Positions 46,094-58,225 of a stretch of 64,000 nucleotides of DNA are shown here, piece by piece (position 1 is the first letter of the stretch; the number at the start of each line of letters is the position of its first letter). The translations under genes were made by a program, and so were the position numbers. The DNA is from Phocoena phocoena (lineage: Eukaryota; Chordata; Mammalia; Artiodactyla; Phocoenidae): contig NC_089220.1 in the NCBI RefSeq assembly GCF_963924675.1, forward strand, positions 157,135,770 through 157,199,769. The letters run 5' to 3'. The notes beneath the pieces were generated by a model. It saw only the letters and a list, made by a program, of their open reading frames with translations, was not told where the DNA came from and did not search any database.

Positions 46094-46675
46094 ATTTATT
46101 TTTTTGTCGTTGAAGTATAGTTAATTTACAGTGTTAATGTCTGCTGTACAGCAAAGTGACTCAGTTATACACATACATGCATTCTTTTTTATATTCTTTT
46201 CCATTATGGTTTATCCCAGGCTATTGAGTGTAGTTGCCTGTGCTGTCCGGTAGGAGGACCTTGTTGCTTATCCATTCTGTATATAATAGTTGGCATTTGC
46301 TAATCCCAAACTCCCAGTCCATTCCTCCCCAGATCCCCCATTGGCAACCACAAGTCTGTTCTCTATATCTGTGAGTCTGTTTCATAGATAGGTTCATTTG
46401 TGTCATATTTTAGATTCTACGTATAGGTGATATCATGCATATTTGTCTTTCTCTGTCTGACTTACTTCGCTTAGATAGATAATGTCTGGGTCCATACATG
46501 TTGCTGCAAATGGCATTATTTCGTCCTTTTTGATGGCTGAGTAATATTCCATTGTATGTATGTGCCACATCTTCTTTATCCATTCCTATGTTGATGGACA
46601 TTTAGGTTGTTTCCATGTCTTGGCTATTGTAAATAGTGCTGCTGTGAACATAGGGGTGCACGTATCTTTTAAAGA
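46094..46675 (-). mobile_element. 5'-truncated L1, antisense, close to exon F
   Basis: The element starts with the reverse complement of the L1 tail (TTGTCGTTGAAGTATAGTTA) and extends into the ORF2 C-terminus, where the - strand reads KDTCTPMFTAALFTIAKTW and KQPKCPST with disruptions further on. It is about 580 bp and starts about 130 bp after the exon F donor. Confidence 0.9.
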
Positions 46676-46855
46676 AACAAAGTTTGAGCGTGTGTTTTTA
46701 TCCTCCAAGGATAAAATGAGAAAAAAGGTTTTGCGAGGGAGTCTACCCTGGTATTGATTCTCGCACATTCATTTTGTTTGAAAAATGTGCTGTCGCTTCA
46801 GTCCTCGTGAGGTTTCCCCAAGATGAGGAAGTCTCTCAGGAATGCTCTTTTCTCC

Positions 46856-46896
46856 TGTTTTTTTTGTTGTTGTTGTTGTGTTTTTGGTTTTGGTTT
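46856..46896 (+). promoter_or_regulatory. UGU-rich tract, possible CELF binding site
   Basis: TGTTTTTTTTGTTGTTGTTG continues into TTGTGTTTTTGGTTTTGGTTTAG. In RNA this gives several UGUU/UUGU elements in a row, the type of site CELF proteins prefer, about 0.9 kb after exon F. Binding is not shown by sequence alone. Confidence 0.35.
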
Positions 46897-47796
46897 AGCA
46901 ATTTAAGAATTCTCTGTTAAATCTCAAAATCTCGAATCATCTTCGTCATGATATTTCACACCAGCTCCATCCTTTACATTTGATTTTCAACACCGTGGCC
47001 TAGAGGGGACCATCTTTGTTGTTCCTTCGTGGTCCCATTCTGGGCCGTGTCATTTAAAGTGTTTTCCCCGCCCCACCCCCCACCTTAGAAATTCTGTTGC
47101 CTTATTCAAAGGCAGATGCTGTTTTCGTTTTCATAGGAGCCAGACCTAATGTGGTTGCTTAGACACTGGGATTTGTTTTTTAAGAAGCGTTTAGCTGGTT
47201 TGCCTTCCTCTCTGTGTTTTCTGGGCCTTGATGGATGATCTCACCTTCTCCTCTGGTACGTGGAGGAGTTGGCCTGAACAACGTACAAGCCCCCTCCTAA
47301 CTGGAACCCCCAGGGCCCTCTGTCGGCTGCTCCCAAAAGATGAGCTAACTGTCCAACACGCTTTTATGTCATAGTGTGGAGATTTCTTTCAGAAAAATGG
47401 AGAAGGAAAGCTACAGCACCTGGCGGACCAGCTTTGTTAAGGCTTCCAACTTCAGGGAGCAGTGAAGCTGCCACAGCCCTTGTTTTGTTTACAAAACATT
47501 GTGTTTCTAACACATTTCCTTCTGAGTACAGTTTTGAGGGAGAAACCTAAGAGATGTTTAGGAGAGGCTGGAAGTTGTATCCTCCACCTCATCTCAAAGC
47601 AACAGCACATGGGACGTTGCCTTCATTCTTGAAATGTCTTCAAAAACGTACCATGACTATATGTGGGCCTCATTTCGTACAACAGATAATATTCCTGAGA
47701 CATCAGCGTTGTCGTTTTTTTCAAGAGATTAAGTTATAACTCTAATGCAAAACATAAACTGGTTATTTAAATCCTTTTTAAGACATACACATTTTT

Positions 47797-48029
47797 TGTT
47801 TGTTTGTTTTTTTGTTTTTTTTTTTTTGTTTTGTTGCGGTACGCGGGCCTCTCACTGTTGTGGCCTCTCCCGTTGCGGAGCACAGGCTCCGGACGCGCAG
47901 GCTCAGCGGCCATGGCTCACGGGCCCAGCCGCTCCGCGGCATGTGGGATCTTCCCGGACTGGGGCACGACCCTGCGTCCCCTGCATCGGCAGGCGGACTC
48001 TCAACCACTGCGCCACCAGGGAAGCCCGG
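47797..48029 (-). mobile_element. CHR-type short SINE, antisense, with 15-bp TSD
   Basis: It starts with a T-rich tail, continues GTTGCGGTACGCGGGCCTCT and ends TGCGCCACCAGGGAAGCCCG. The flanks GACATACACATTTTT at 47782-47796 and 48030-48044 are identical, which indicates a recent insertion. Confidence 0.95.
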
Positions 48030-48216
48030 GACATACACATTTTTGACATGGTATATTCCCGCTTATGAAAATGATAGTGATTTTTTTCTTAAAAACAAAT
48101 TAAATATTTGATCTTGCTAATGTATCTGTTTTAGAAATCAGCTTGAAAAGTGTTTTAAATGAGAATTATCGTCTCCCTGTGAGGACTGTGAAAAGATGAC
48201 ATTAAACCAGCACAGA

Positions 48217-48279
48217 CTCCGTACACCTGAAACTAACACAACATTGTAAATCAACTCTACTCCAATAAAAATTTAAAAA
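48217..48279 (+). mobile_element. 63-bp L1 3' end with TSD
   Basis: The copy holds only GTACACCTGAAACTAACACA, then ACATTGTAAATCAACTCTAC and a short AATAAAAATTTAAAAA tail. CAGCACAGA flanks it at 48208-48216 and 48280-48288. It is one of the shortest recognisable L1 insertions possible. Confidence 0.85.
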
Positions 48280-48984
48280 CAGCACAGAGCATTGTACATG
48301 CATTTTATACATTTATATGTGGATCTTTAGTCAGCAGCTGGTATTTTTAACTATATTTTGTTCGGAGTGAAACAACTAAACATCCCTCAAAATCCGAATG
48401 CTTTAATTGTTCATATGAAAAGGAAGAAGATTGGCTTTTTTTTTTAAAGAGAAAGCAATATTGACTTTATTTTGGCAAAAGTCAATGATTGTAATGTTTC
48501 CAACCTTGGCTTTCAGCCTTGACTCCCTTGCATTTAGAGTAATCAGCAGAAACTCACCACATGGTTGGTAACAAGGTGGAGAAAAAAGAAAACTCTTTTT
48601 TCTGTGAAGACTTTTCCTTATATGGCGAGGAGCCAGAGTCCACCGTTTGGCCCGTCAGCCCTTAAAGAGTTTACTATTGTAGTTAACACTGAAATTATTC
48701 TGCTGTTCCAGAAGTGACCATTCTCGTGATGGACATTTGGGTTAAGGGTATGTGGCCTGTTGTTTGCTTGGCAAGGTTCATTCGACTTTACGAAGATATA
48801 TTCTTCCTTTGTGATATCTGGGCATATATATGTGCCCAGGACATTCCAGAGAATCAGAATTGATAACTCGAACGTCTTGTTCTTCTTTAAGAAGGCTCGT
48901 GGGTTTAAGAAGCCAAGTGCAAAAGTGTCTGCCAGCTGATCAGTGTCGATATTATAATTGACAGTTAGTGCTTTGAGCGTCTGT

Positions 48985-49290
48985 ATAGCCTTAGGCGCTG
49001 GCCTGGGTGCTGGGGACCCAGCAGTGAAAGGATATGTACACTCCCCGCCCCCGGGAGTCTCCCCGTCTGTTAGGGGAACTCGGACAATGTGCAGTCGTGT
49101 GTGCCAGGCAAGCGCTGTGAGCAGAGAGACCGGGCAGGATGAGATGGAGAGTGCAAAGGGTTGAAGAAGCCTTGCCCCCTCTGGAAAGGTGGCGTTTGAG
49201 CAGAAACCTGAGGAAAGTGAAGGAAGCACGTAGATAATCCAGAGAAAGGGTGTCCAGGCAGAGGACAGAGCAAGTACAGGCTGTGAGGCA
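48985..49290 (+). mobile_element. Ancient interspersed repeat (family unsure)
   Basis: GGGTGCTGGGGACCCAGCAG, GGTGGCGTTTGAGCAGAAAC and CAGGCAGAGGACAGAGCAAG follow the order of a common old mammalian repeat (GCTGGGGATACAGCAGTGAAC, then TGACATTTGAGCTGAGACCT, then CCAGGCAGAGGGAACAGCAA). An antisense open frame of 203 codons (48618-49229) runs partly through it and is not credited as a gene. Confidence 0.55.
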
Positions 49291-51979
49291 GGAGGAGGCC
49301 TGGCACGATCACAGCCTCACGTGGAAGGCGTGGTGCTGAGCAGGGGTGGAGGGAGAGGTGAGAGGTGAAGGGTGAGGGGTAAGAGAGAAGGTCCATGTAC
49401 ATGGATCCATTCCATCCAGTATGGTCAGGAGCACAAATACTTAGTGACCTTCTTAAAATGCAGGGTACTCAAAAGCCTAAGAAGATAGCCAGAATATTTA
49501 AGGAACTTGAAACATATCTGACCATTTTCAGCTTCTTCCTGAGACCTGAATGAAAGGGAAAATGTGTCCTGAGATGCATTTTCTTTCTTCCCACCTCAGC
49601 CAAGCGTCCTTCCCTCTGCTCTTAACGTGGTGTCCGGCCCTTCCGGAAATTCTGCCAACAGAGGTGTCAGGGAGAGTGGTTTTTCTCTTCTCTGTTGAGG
49701 AATGCTTTGCATAAGAGCTGAAAGTATTTCATTAGAATGCTGAAGTGTAGCAGCAGAAACGATTTAAATCTACGTTTCAATTATTTTTCTTAAGTGTAAC
49801 TAAAAAAAATCTGGCATTTAAGTGCAAGTAAATTATTTGTCTAATTTCCACCAGGGACTCTTTCAAAGTCACAGGAAAGGTGGTTAGTAAGAATTCATGA
49901 CTCTCCACTTCATCAGAGCAATTTCCCAGGAAATAAAAGGGAAAGAAAGCTGGTCCCAAGGCCAATATGATTTTTTATTTTCTAAATAATGAAAAACAGG
50001 GCTTCCAGTTGAACCGTGAACCAGTCCGTTCAAACTGTAAAGTGAATCAAAGCTTCAGCCCACCCTCCTGCACAGGCCTTGTTTTTAAAGATAGATGTCT
50101 CTTATGCTTCAGACAAATCCATCTAGAAAGTAAAGGGACAACTCAGTCCTCAAAACTATTAATTTTTTTAATAATTGTAAATTTATCATTTCTGTTTTGC
50201 ATACCCAGGAACAAGCTCCCTACAGCATCATTATAAATGATTTTAAACGGTCTGTGCTTTAAGACATTAAAAAATTAAGCATTAATTTAAAAAAAAATCC
50301 CCTTCAGCAATAAATAGGTTTCTTTGTCTCCTGGCTTTGAAATAAACATTAAAATCATCTCAGTCATTTTGGTGATGAAATGATTCAACCTTTGAGAACA
50401 TTTCTCAAAGAAAGCAGAGTTAAAAATTAAAACATAAAAAAAGAAAAATCATCTCAGTTGCCCATGGTTAGAATAAGTGTTTCTTCCAATTATCAGATGG
50501 TAGGGAATTAAGTTAGAAATTAAATCATGAAAAAATAAAAACCAGGTAAATGCATGTTATATGCCTTTAATGAGTTTCTCTGAGGTCTTTTGAAGCCTAA
50601 TTTAATCGTGTTTCTTGTCTTTCATTTTGATATGATAATTTTTCCTTTGTTTACTTCAGTCTCCTATTTAGTTAATTCGTGGGTCATTTCTTCTTACCCG
50701 ATTTTCAACCTGTTTTTGAGGCATGAGTCTCGATATTGGTATAAAGAGGCAAATTGTCTGTAAGGCATGTGGCTAGGTCTTAAAGAGAGATAACATCTGT
50801 CTTCTACCCAGCTTGTAGACTTGTTGCCTTTGCCTGGTAATTTTGAGAACTTGCGCCAAGAGGGTTATCATTACCACACGCGAACATTTCTCTGGCATTT
50901 CCTGTCTGAAACATACTGTTGTATTCATGTACCACATTATTCCACTGACCTTCTGTTTTCTTTCTTTTTTTTTTTATAAAAGGATGTTTTAAAATTCTCC
51001 AAATGCTTCTGTAAGTGCACTCAGTCAAGTGAACACTTCAGGATAATAGATAATTTCTGTCGACAGTGGAAGGCATTTTAAAATGCTAGGGAGCATTTTT
51101 CCATTCCTACCATTGGCTTTTCACATAGTTTTCACTCTGAAGTCTAGGCAGTATTTTTTCCCATCTTCAAGACACGGCCCGCCTCCTTGCAGGCTGTGAA
51201 GCTTCCTGTGGACTCTTTGAGGGGAACAGAGACTGGGGGTGTTTCCGTGGGATTCAGACCTTTACCGGGCTCCTCACATAAGGAGGGCCAGCAAGTGGGC
51301 CCCTCCATTGTCACCCACCGCTATCACCAGGCTGGCTGAGCTTTGGGGACCCGGAAGTTATCCTCCGAGTCATCCCAGAGCCCTTCAGTGTTATGAGAGG
51401 TTTTGTCCCCCCACTAAGTGTCACACAAGAACTCGCATCATGGGAAGAGATGGATTCACAGGCAGACCTAGCCCACATTCTGGAGCCTTCTGCTAGGCTG
51501 GGCAAGTCCATGAAAATGAGTTTGGGCCTGCACTGCCCTGTCCAAGCCGTCACATGCGGGGGCAGTAGTATCACGCTGGAGTCTGATGGGGCCAGGAGAG
51601 AGGCACAGACAGAGGGCGCTGGGGGAGGCCATCTCCCCAGGCTGCCGAGTGATGCCACGACCTCGGGGAGTCTGAAGCCAACCTTCTTCCAGAAACCTGT
51701 TGTTCCCACCGCCTCTCATCCCCATTGAGACACCCTCCGCCTCTCACTGACCCAGGCTCAAGCCGGTGAAGTGACCTTTGCAGCCAGCCTCTGGTTCACT
51801 GTCATCCCATCAGTCACCGTGTCCAGTCGGTTCTCTCTCTGAAACATCTTTTTTCCTCTCCCATTGACTCCCCCCCGGGTGTAGCTCCTTTTGTCCCATT
51901 AGTGCCGCCACCAGCTCCATCTTGCACACTTAACAAAGCCAACAGCTCGGTTCAGACACTTTCACGCGGTTCACTGTGG

Positions 51980-52810
51980 TCTCAGCTAGAGCAGGACAAA
52001 CTCCTTAGCATGGCCTTCAGGGAGCTCCCTGACCTGCCTCCATCCTTTCTCCCCAGAACTGCTGCGGCCCCCCAGCCCCCAGCAGTCTACCCTCCAGCAA
52101 CATTGGGATTCTTCCTCCCCGAAACACACTGTCGGCCTTCTTGCCTTTGTTAAACCTACTGGCTGCTCTGCCTTGAATATCTTCTCTCCAATTTCCTCCT
52201 GTGAAAACCTCCTACATCACTCCTTTATTACAGTGTCAATGGTTGGGAAGATTCATGAGTAGGTCCAAAATCGGTGTTTTTAACGCACATTATAAAAAGT
52301 ATAGTTTATACTGCTTTCCATAGATTAAGCAGCAGTTAAAAAAAAAAAAAGGTTTCTAGTAATTAATAAAAATTGCTTTTAGTAGTCTCATACTTCTCTC
52401 TTAAGAATCAGTGCAAATGTCATCTCCACCATGAAGCCTTCCGGAAAGAATTAATTGCTTCCACAATGTATTTCTAATATAAATACGTACCTCATTCTAA
52501 ACCTGGGTCACATGCAGGCTCCTTGGTAAGGAGCTGTATTAGAAGCTCCCTGAGGGCGGATTGGAGGGAAAGAGGAACCGTTGAGCCGGGAAGCAATGGT
52601 CCATCAGTGCCTCAAGTCTGCCCTCCTGTACTGTCAAAGGACGTTCCTTCTTCTAAAACACTTATTTCCTTCGCAGGCTGGTTGTTGGGGCACTTGTCTC
52701 TCTACCTTCTAGATAGTAAGTCCTGTAAAGTAGGCACGGTTTCTTTACTCGTAACCCCTCTTGCACTTGGAACAGTGTGTCATGCATACTTCAAGTGTTA
52801 CTTCAGTTGA
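51980..52810 (+). mobile_element. L2-type LINE 3' region remnants
   Basis: ACAAACTCCTTAGCATGGCC, GGAGCTCCCTGACCTGCCTC and CTGCTCTGCCTTGAATATCT are followed by ATGTCATCTCCACCATGAAG, GTAAAGTAGGCACGGTTTCT and CTTGCACTTGGAACAGTGTG. This order fits an old LINE 3' region ending near 52810. Gaps and divergence are large. Confidence 0.55.
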
Positions 52811-53744
52811 ACAGCAAGTAGAAATGCTCAAAGAGAAAGGTTTGAAAGCCGCGTGTTCCGTCTAGCTCAGCGCACACGTCCCTAAGGACCCTGAGTCTGT
52901 CGTGGTGACGTGTGGCGTAGTCCGCGCCCCTGCCAGGTGGATGTTCAGGTCTGACAGGTTTCTGAAGAATGAAGCAATACCAGTGCACATTAGAACAAGG
53001 TCATAGAAAGCAGGGTTTTTATTCCAATAATTTTACGAAGATTGGCTTTCAAAACATTCTGATGTCGTGATATAGAATAAGTAAGAGTCTCAGGTCAGAT
53101 AAAGGGATTTCACTTGAAAAGAACCATCTCCTCTGATGTGGGCTTTTGAAAGACCACCCTCAAACGCGCTCTTAATTCCGTGTGCTTCGCCAACCGCCCT
53201 CAGGTGGGCCTCCACAGGGTCCATGAAGCAGGGTCCCATTTAACTTTGGGGGTATTTTTTTCCTGTGCTGCTCTTCAGCGTGTTATTAATTCAGGGATCC
53301 ATTCTTCATTTGGAAATTACCTGGGTCTCTTACCTGCCCACATTTCCCCTTAGGCCTGTCTTTGCTCATTGCTTATTATCAAGCAAGTGAATCTCAGGCA
53401 GTCGAGTTTTCCCCTTTGTTAGCTACACATTAAAGTGTCGTCATCAAGCAGAAAGCAAGTTGTTTTTTAAAATCAGCTCTTTACTTGCGGGGTTGAATCC
53501 GTCAAACAGCCTTACATCCTCATTGCTACAGAAAGAGAATGGACATTCCATTTTTTGCTTGTTTTTTGTAGGTTTCATCCTTTTGTACTTTTTTTTTCCT
53601 AGAAGGTTTCCACATGTTAACTTGTTCTCGACATTATGGGGCTCGTTTTATTTTCAGCATTGCTAATGGGATTGAACATTATGTAAAATGTTCCATAAAT
53701 AAAATGTCACTAGAGTGACTATAATTTCCTGATATCTTCTTTTC

Positions 53745-53865
53745 ATTCAGTCAAGAAATATGTATTGAGCATCTACTATGTACCTGGAACGATTCCAGGC
53801 ATTTGAAACACCAGTGGACAAAGCTGACCAAACCCCTGCCCTCATGTCGTTTATATTTTAGCATT
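53745..53865 (+). mobile_element. Ancient interspersed repeat fragment
   Basis: TCATTCAGTCAAGAAATATG, TATTGAGCATCTACTATGTA and CTGACCAAACCCCTGCCCTC match the common TTATTGAGCACCTACTATGTGCC block of an old mammalian repeat. Confidence 0.55.
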
Positions 53866-55539
53866 AGCTTTTTAAAAGACGTATTGACTAAATTCCCACT
53901 GTGGTAAAAGGATTTGGTTATTAGTCTTTAAATACAAACGATTGCTTCTACACCCTTTAAAAATAACTTTTCATGACCAACTTTTTTGTATACCTTAAGC
54001 TGAAATTTTGTGAATTAGACCAAGGTGGGGAAAGGAGAGATCTTTCTCTACTTTCTCCCTCTTCTGTAACCTGTACCATTTTTCTATACACTTAATGCAA
54101 CGAAGAGCTCTGAGAATAGTATTCACCGTTAGATTAGATTTGCTAAGTGACAAAACCAGAAAAAAGAGGAAGGTGTCCTTGGCACTTCTGCTCCGTGCTT
54201 CTCAACAGAGGCATTTCATGAAAAGCAAATATTTCAGAAGTCCTTAGGCCTTTAACACATAATCACTGGGAGTGGTCCATCTTTCCAGTAAATGCTTCTC
54301 TCTTTGGCATTCATCATTCTGCTTCTAGGGTTTAAAAAAGAAAAAGCATGCAAAACCTCCCAACTGGAGTTTTGACGGCCCCTGCATATGCTGGGCGTTT
54401 TGATGTGGAATTACCTTTAAATTTCCCTTACCGTCAAGGAAATGAGAAGTCTGTTGGTCCAAATAGCAGAACCGCAGCTCACTGTCTCATTCATTCGTTT
54501 CCTGAGCTGCCAGAGTCATCTCAGCGCCTGCCATCAGAACAGCTTCGCACGGTGGCCGGGCTGCCCTGCGCAGTCGATGAGATGCCCCTGCCATGGCGCA
54601 GTCTCTTAATAGTCCTGAGCTAATTTAAAGCTTAACTAAAGCTGCCCCGCCGAGTGGGTGACGATAACGTATGGTCCTCCCCTTTGCCGCAGAGCTTGGA
54701 TTTCTGCAAGCTTGGCCCCGGGGGTGGACACATCCCATCCTTCATTCGTAGGGCTGTCAGTCACTCAGGACTTCGGTCCTGCTTTGTTCGGGGTGCACTT
54801 TTTCAATATTTTTAGATAGGGGCTCTCGTTCTCCACGTGTTTGCTTCAGTGGCTCTGGAGGCTGTGCTGTGTCCGTGATTCAGTGTAAACGTTGCCCTGC
54901 ACAGCCTCCTGTATCGTGTGCAGGTCCACGTCATGGCCCCTTGTGAGGTGTGTGTGAGCTCAGAGGCGTGTCTTCTCTACAACGCAGCCACTCGGTGAGA
55001 CTCCCCCGCCTCCCAAATTATCTATGTTGCTGTCTGATATAACCATGTTATCATTGCTGGCACTAGTAAAAGCATGTATGGAGTGCTTAATTGTGTTTTA
55101 CATTAGATGGAAAAAGCAACAAAACTTGACTCTAGTCACAACTTCCCAGAGGCTTATAATCTAAGGTCCACGCTTTAAGACTTAAAAGCGGCAAAATATA
55201 AATGCTTCATTGGTATGTGGCTTAATCCCTTAAACTAGATGCAGTGGTCACATGCAAAAAAAAAATGAGCAAAATGCCCCAACCTGGACTCTTCTGGTTG
55301 AAGAGCAGGAATCAGATAAGGCACAAGGTGTCAGTGACAGCAGAGATTCTGTCTTGAGGAAATGAGGGTAACTTTTAACGGGAGAGTTGCCGTTGGAGCC
55401 AAAATTATAAGACAGATAGGATTTGGGGAGGTAGAAATGGGAGATTTATCAGATGTGTCAAGCGTGAGAAAACACAGAAAAAGCATTCAGTCAGCAAATG
55501 GAAATGCATCTCACTTTTCACCAGCAGGAGATGGATGGG

Positions 55540-56250
55540 AAATAGGAACCAGGGAGGGAGGGCCCTGAAAGCCGTGGCTGAGGAGCTAGAACTTCCTCTT
55601 GCAGGCAGTGAAGAGCCATGTAAGGACTTTGAGCGCAAGAGTGTCAGTGGTGGCACTTGGGTACCAATTGGATGTGAGCGAGACAAAGGGAAGGAGTTGA
55701 AGACGGAAGTGTATTGAGCCTGGGGACCCGTAGGACAGCGCTTTCATTAGTAGAGAGAGGGCAGCCGGGAGCGGGAAAAGTTTATAGTGGAAGGTGGTTT
55801 GGTTTTATACACGTTGAGCTGAGGCATATGCGAACTGGCCTTTCATTTAAATACATCCCCAAAGCAGATGGGTTCCCTGATCCTCGACCTTGCCCTGGGT
55901 CAGCTGCAGAGGCGGGGAGGTGGGAAGATGTCAGCCAGGTGGGGCCTGGGTGGGATCATTGAGCTAGAATCACCAAACACAGCAGAGCAGGGGCCTGGGG
56001 GGTGAAGCCTTGGCTGAGGACCATGTTTGGGGACAGTCGGGAGGAGCCAGGTGGTGGGAAGGGAGCTCCGGGGAAACCTGGTATCCGGGGAACCAAGCAG
56101 GAAGGAGATGAAGGTGAGTGCAGAGAAGAGGCATTTGAGTTGCACCACTGGGCAGGCAGTTCACCCCCAAGTGGCCAATCACTGCAGCGGTGGCAGGGAT
56201 GTCATGGTTCCGGAGGCCGTGAGAGGAGGGTGGATGTGAGCCTGGAGGCG
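55540..56250 (+). mobile_element. Possible ancient repeat remnants (tentative)
   Basis: AGAGCCATGTAAGGACTTTG with AGCGCAAGAGTGTCAGTGGT, then later TTTATACACGTTGAGCTGAG, resemble the internal part of the same old repeat type as at 48985, in the same orientation. Divergence is high and the call is tentative. Confidence 0.35.
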
Positions 56251-57034
56251 GGGATTATGTATTGACATATGACACTTTCACGAAATGTAGTGGTTTCTTT
56301 TACAAAGTCTAGCAGGGTCAATTGGAGGAAAAATTTTAAGATGGAGAAACGTAAACAACCTTCTAGATGCAGGAGGAGGCGGAACAGGGCAGGAAAGGAA
56401 GAGGCCAGCGAGAGGTGAAAACTGATGGACTGAAGGGGATGGGAGGTTGGACGGATGGAATCAAACCCTCTTCTAAGCCTCTTATCTGGCGCCTGGAGTA
56501 GCGTGTGTGAGGATCTGTCCTGCGTGTCCCCAGCCCCAGGGCAGCAGCCCCCATGCCTGCCTTCCCAGCTGTCCCAGGATTAGGTTATGCACTAATGTAC
56601 GGGACAGGGCACAAAGCCGTAAAAATGTTCAGTAAGTGGATGGTGTAGCCTTAAAAGAGGGAATGCCTTTGCTGCTGAGACATGAACAGGAGGAGGTCAG
56701 GATTGGGGAGGCTGTACAGGATTTGAGACAGAAAGGTATTCACATCATGCATAAGTCAAGAATTTAAGTGTCTAGGGCTAGAAACCGAAAAAAGTTCATG
56801 CCCTGGGCAGAGGTTTAAAACCAGTTAATCTGAAGAATGTGATAGAGGAATTAGTTTCATTTTCTTTCTAAAGTGTGTGGACATCTTGACCAAGAGCTGA
56901 AGGACTGTGATCTAGAGCAAGTCATTTCATCTTTCTTTGTTTAGTTTTCTCCATTGTGAAATGGAATTGTCCACTTTTACCTTTATTGAACTATTGAGGG
57001 AATATGTATATATAATGCATGCTATTGCTTTTTT

Positions 57035-57377
57035 ATATATATATTTATTTTATTTTTGGCTGTGTTGGGTCTTCGTTGCTGTATGCGGGCTTTTCTCTAG
57101 TTGCAGCACGCAGGGGCTACTCTGTTGCAGTGCGCAGGCTTCTCATTACGGTGGCTTCTCTTGTTGCAGAGCACAGGCTCTAGGCACGAGGGCTTCAGTA
57201 GTTGTGGCACACGGGCTCAGTAGTTGTGGCTCGCGGGCCCTAGAGCGCAGGCTCAGTAGTTGTGCCTCACAGGCTTAGTTGCTCTGTGGCATGTAGGATC
57301 TTCCCGGGACCAGGGCTTGAACCCGTGTCCCCTGCATTGGCAGGCGGATTCTTAACCACTGCGCCACCAGGGAAGCC
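57035..57377 (-). mobile_element. Long CHR-type SINE, antisense, with 13-bp TSD
   Basis: TTTATTTTATTTTTGGCTGT, TTCTCTAGTTGCAGCACGCA, GGCATGTAGGATCTTCCCGG and CTGCGCCACCAGGGAAGCC define the full long form. CTATTGCTTTTTT flanks it at 57022-57034 and 57378-57390. Confidence 0.93.
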
Positions 57378-58084
57378 CTATTGCTTTTTTTTTTTTTTTT
57401 TTTAAGACATTAAAGTATCATCTGAGAAAGATGATTATTTGGGAGTGACACTAAATTCTGCTCCTCTGGACAATAAGAAACTAGGTTTAAACTGGAATAA
57501 GATCCAGTGATATTTTTTCTCTGAACCTTTGCCTTCAGAAAACAAATATCTCCCCGCCCTTCCTAAAAATATTAGAATATAAATGCAGGAAGTAGACCCT
57601 TTCCTTACTTCTTTCTGCTTTGGGGCTTAGCTAAAGAAGATGGCAGTGAACTTCAAATTTGACTTGATGTTATAGAACCAACACACCTGCTTATCAAAGA
57701 CAAAATGCTCTATTGGGTTAAATAAAGCACGATAACCATGGTCGGACCCGTTTCCTCGTAGCTGTCACCACTGAGAGTGAAGCCCTCGGAGAGTGGTTTG
57801 TTTTTATTTCAGGCCATATGCTTAGTGTGTACTGCTCTGCAGTCGGTCATTTGCAAAGGAAACCACCCAAGTAGCTGAAGTGCAGCTCGTTAGCATCTCA
57901 GACCTTGAACTCTGCCAGGTGACCTCTTGCCAACCTTGGGGTCCTGTTATCGAAAGGAAGATCTGCCCCCTTTCTGGCACAGACCAGGATCCAGCAGGTA
58001 TTCATTAACCTCCCAGTGACATGGCACTTGCTTTCCACAGAAATCCGTGTTCCTCACTTTTTCTCTCCAGAGTCCAGAGCTTGG

Positions 58085-58225
58085 TCAAATCATGCCATTT
58101 CATAATCACAAGGAATCTTCAAGATCATCTATCCAGGTGCCTCACTCATGATCCAGATGAGGAAACAGAAGCCCGCAGGGTTAAATGATGTGCCCAAGGG
58201 ACCACAGGTTGTTAGCCACAGCTGA
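58085..58225 (-). mobile_element. MIR-like or related old repeat, antisense
   Basis: CACAAGGAATCTTCAAGATC, CCAGATGAGGAAACAGAAGC and GTTAAATGATGTGCCCAAGG resemble the reverse complement of an old SINE/MER consensus. Confidence 0.5.

Noticed and set aside
46586..46768. Short - strand protein with AALFTIAKTWKQPKCPST
   Set aside because: It is the C-terminal part of L1 ORF2 from a truncated antisense L1, not a host gene.
47745..48111. Overlapping frames with CGTRASHCCG/GSRAQPLRGMWDLPG-type text
   Set aside because: These are translations of the CHR-type SINE and recur at every copy in the window.
48618..49229. 203-codon open frame on the - strand
   Set aside because: It overlaps an old repeat on the opposite strand, shows no family signature and has no splice or promoter support.
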